Below the pieces are notes generated by a model. The model searched no databases and had not been told where the DNA came from. It was given only the letters and a program-made list of their open reading frames with translations. Of a stretch of 35,638 nucleotides of DNA, positions 33,950 through 35,638 are shown one piece after another (position 1 is the first letter of the stretch; every line of letters begins with the position of its first letter). A program made the translations under genes and the position numbers. Origin of the DNA: an uncultured Bermanella sp. (lineage in GTDB: Bacteria; Pseudomonadota; Gammaproteobacteria; Pseudomonadales; Oceanobacteraceae); assembly GCA_913058575.1 (NCBI GenBank), contig CAJXRF010000058.1:1-35638 (forward strand), given 5' to 3'.

Positions 33950-34600
33950 ATGATTAAAATTGAGCCTAGTAAGCCCAATCGTATGGCCCGCCGTCGTCAG
34001 GAAACCCGTGCAAAGCTATTGGCCGCCACCCATGAGTTAATCGTGGAAAAGGGCATAGATAAAACCACCATGAGTGATATTACTGAGGCGGCAGACCTTG
34101 GAAGACGCACCTTTTATTATCACTTCACTAGCAAAGATGAGTGCATTTCCGCCACGGCAGTGGAAGTGTACCAACGCCATGCGCTGGCCGTTTTAACCAT
34201 AGTCTCTCCTAATGATGACCCTGCATTGGTCATGGCCACAGCCACTCAATCGGTATTAAGTTCCATGCTGCGCGAACCCATTACCAAACGTTTGGCAGAA
34301 CGCCCAAGGCTTTTGGGTGAAGCTTTAATGGGGGCCATAGGGCAGTTTGTGCACAGGGATTTACAAGCGGGAATTGATATTGGGCGTTTCACACCACCAG
34401 TGAGGCCTAATGTGTTAGACAGCATGATAATGTGGTCTTTGGTGGGGCTTATTGTTGAAGCCATAGAAGTGCAAACTGATTTAACCGCGGTTCTGCAAGA
34501 ATATGCTCAAATGTTTTTAATGATATTGGGCATAGAAAACAGCGAGGCTAAACAAATTTCAATACAAGCCCTTGAGAACTTAAACAAATTACGTGACTAA
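33950..34600 (+). CDS. TetR/AcrR-family repressor
   Basis: A 216-aa TetR protein. The HTH is at about 15-60 (ARRRQETRAKLLAATHELI, then TTMSDITEAADLGRRTFYYHF). The C-terminal ligand domain is about 150 aa of helices. It is divergent from the seven-gene GST/monooxygenase operon, the usual layout for a local repressor released by a pathway metabolite. I chose ATG 33950 (AGAAGAA just upstream). The frame is open to GTG 33857, but an extended -10 element at 33886-33894 lies inside that extra part. TTG 33932, with TAGGA upstream, is another option. Confidence 0.88.
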   Translation: MIKIEPSKPNRMARRRQETRAKLLAATHELIVEKGIDKTTMSDITEAADLGRRTFYYHFTSKDECISATAVEVYQRHALAVLTIVSPNDDPALVMATATQSVLSSMLREPITKRLAERPRLLGEALMGAIGQFVHRDLQAGIDIGRFTPPVRPNVLDSMIMWSLVGLIVEAIEVQTDLTAVLQEYAQMFLMILGIENSEAKQISIQALENLNKLRD

Positions 34601-34609
34601 TTCATACTG

Positions 34610-34641
34610 TAAACGCTCAGCCCTACATGGTTGAGCGTTTA
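34610..34641. terminator. bidirectional hairpin terminator between convergent regulators
   Basis: TAAACGCTCA (34610-34619) pairs with TGAGCGTTTA (34632-34641) over 10 bp with a 12-nt loop. The right arm includes the stop codon of the LysR gene. The flanking T/A runs are short, so efficiency is uncertain. Confidence 0.55.
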
Positions 34642-35541
34642 TAATTTTAGGGCATCGAAATGAGCCTTACAAATTTCTAAAAACTTCTGCGCAGCAGGAG
34701 AGCGAGACCTGCCCACGAGTTCAATCACACTTAAATCATTGGTTAATGACAGTTGATTAATGCCTAACGTCACTAACTGTCCGTCATCAATATTTAATTC
34801 CAAACAAAGGGAACCCGTCCAAGCATCGGTTTTAAGCAGAATACTTTTAAGTATTAGGCTATCGCTGCATATAATTTTTGGCGTTAAGTTCACTTCACTG
34901 TTTAGCCGTTTAGCCAATTCTTTTAAAAAAGGATGGTCACTGGAAAGTTGACTGGCTGCCACTAAAGGATAAGCAAATAGCTTAGATAACGTTAGCTTTT
35001 GGCCCACCAGTGGGTGATCTTTACGCACCAATACCTGAACTGGAATCGGTTTAATTAATTCCATTTTAAGATCGGTATTGCCCGTAAAACTGCCTGCCCC
35101 TGATATTAGAAAATCCGCTTCTCGCTTCATTAATAATTCTTTGGCATCTTCTGGCATGGCTTCGGTAATGCGAATATCAATATTAGGATAGCGCTTAAAA
35201 AATTCAGGCAATGTCTCTCTTAACACTAAACCTTTAGTTCCTGGTCCCACAATGATATGCAGGTGCCCTTCTTCAATATTGCGGGCTAAATCAGCATCTC
35301 TTTCTATGTCTTTTACGGCCAATAAAACTTGCTCACTTTGCAATAATATTTTTTTGCAAAATTCGGTGGGCTCCATGCCAGTCTTGTGGCGTTCAAACAA
35401 GGCAATGCCTAGGGCTTCCTCAAGATTATGCAAGCTACGGGTGAGCGCCGAATGCGTTAAGTGAACCGCCTTAGCCGCGCCATGCAAAGTGCCATACTGG
35501 CAAATGGCTTGTAAGTGATTGAGCTGCTTTAGGGTGATCAT
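34639..35541 (-). CDS. LysR-family transcriptional regulator
   Basis: A 300-aa LysR protein. The N-terminal winged HTH (1-60) reads MITLKQLNHLQAICQYGTL, then GAAKAVHLTHSALTRSLHNLEEALGIALFERH. The effector domain (about 90-295) has the usual two-lobed periplasmic-binding fold (LHIIVGPGTKGLVLRETLPEF, EADFLISGAG). I chose ATG 35541 because AAGGAA lies 6 nt upstream and the HTH begins right after it; the frame continues 13 codons upstream without a ribosome site. It converges with the TetR gene. LysR genes usually control a divergent neighbour, here beyond the right edge, so a link to the GST operon is not supported. Confidence 0.9.
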   Translation of the reverse strand: MITLKQLNHLQAICQYGTLHGAAKAVHLTHSALTRSLHNLEEALGIALFERHKTGMEPTEFCKKILLQSEQVLLAVKDIERDADLARNIEEGHLHIIVGPGTKGLVLRETLPEFFKRYPNIDIRITEAMPEDAKELLMKREADFLISGAGSFTGNTDLKMELIKPIPVQVLVRKDHPLVGQKLTLSKLFAYPLVAASQLSSDHPFLKELAKRLNSEVNLTPKIICSDSLILKSILLKTDAWTGSLCLELNIDDGQLVTLGINQLSLTNDLSVIELVGRSRSPAAQKFLEICKAHFDALKL

Positions 35542-35638
35542 GTGGTTCCTTAAAGTCACCAATAGCCAAGTATTAGTCAATATATATAAAACTAGCCCCT
35601 TGTTACTATGAATGTCAATACAGCACTACAGTGCAAAT

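Noticed and set aside
34639-35541. LysR protein as regulator of the GST operon
   Set aside because: It converges with the TetR gene and is not next to the operon promoter. LysR targets are usually divergent, here outside the window.

Overview
The window looks like chromosomal DNA of a marine, halotolerant gammaproteobacterium. The composition is moderately AT-rich. The gene set fits Oceanospirillales-type, often hydrocarbon- or aromatic-degrading bacteria: ectABC with a divergent MarR-type ectR, a DUF3604/PpiC/HupE trio, several GST-like proteins and many AraC/TetR/LysR regulators. The genus cannot be fixed from sequence alone. No rRNA, tRNA, CRISPR array, transposase or phage gene was seen.

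Layout. (1) 1-3164: a 91-bp tandem repeat at the left edge, then an HSL-family esterase plus SDR operon facing a convergent AraC/OruR-type regulator, with a shared bidirectional terminator. (2) 3165-7923: a gene-free stretch holding what looks like a decayed reading frame, then an envelope operon of a DUF3604 protein, a membrane-anchored PpiC-like foldase and a HupE/UreJ-type membrane protein. (3) 8004-11348: a long GST-like protein and, convergent to it across an 18-bp stem, an operon of thiol peroxidase (tpx) between two orphan family-3 solute-binding proteins. (4) 11677-14823: small stand-alone genes: an ABM-type monooxygenase-fold protein with a YafY/WYL regulator, a SEC-C protein, a deaminase-only RibD homologue, a 71-aa unknown and a secreted His-rich protein. 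(5) 14999-19907: ectoine synthesis (ectR divergent from ectA-ectB-ectC, then a terminator and a Na+/solute symporter). Two EctR-type operators can be read over the two divergent promoters. (6) 20121-24727: a DGPF/YCII protein overlapping an ECF42-type sigma factor, a small lipoprotein, an AraC regulator, a periplasmic PEBP protein, an unknown protein and a DHFR-like reductase. (7) 24921-33787: a seven-gene minus-strand operon encoding a tandem-domain GST, an extradiol (VOC) dioxygenase, an FAH-family hydrolase, an MhpA-like FAD monooxygenase, an SDR, a second long GST-like protein and an NADPH-dependent MDR reductase. A divergent TetR regulator (33950-34600) and a LysR regulator flank it.

How it works together. 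The ectoine block makes a compatible solute from aspartate semialdehyde-derived diaminobutyrate under MarR control. The right-hand operon reads as a hydroxylase, ring-cleavage, hydrolase route for a phenolic or polyketide-like aromatic. Unusually, it carries GST-like proteins and two reductases, and it is probably repressed by the divergent TetR protein. Its substrate cannot be assigned. It is the best candidate in the window for an undescribed system.
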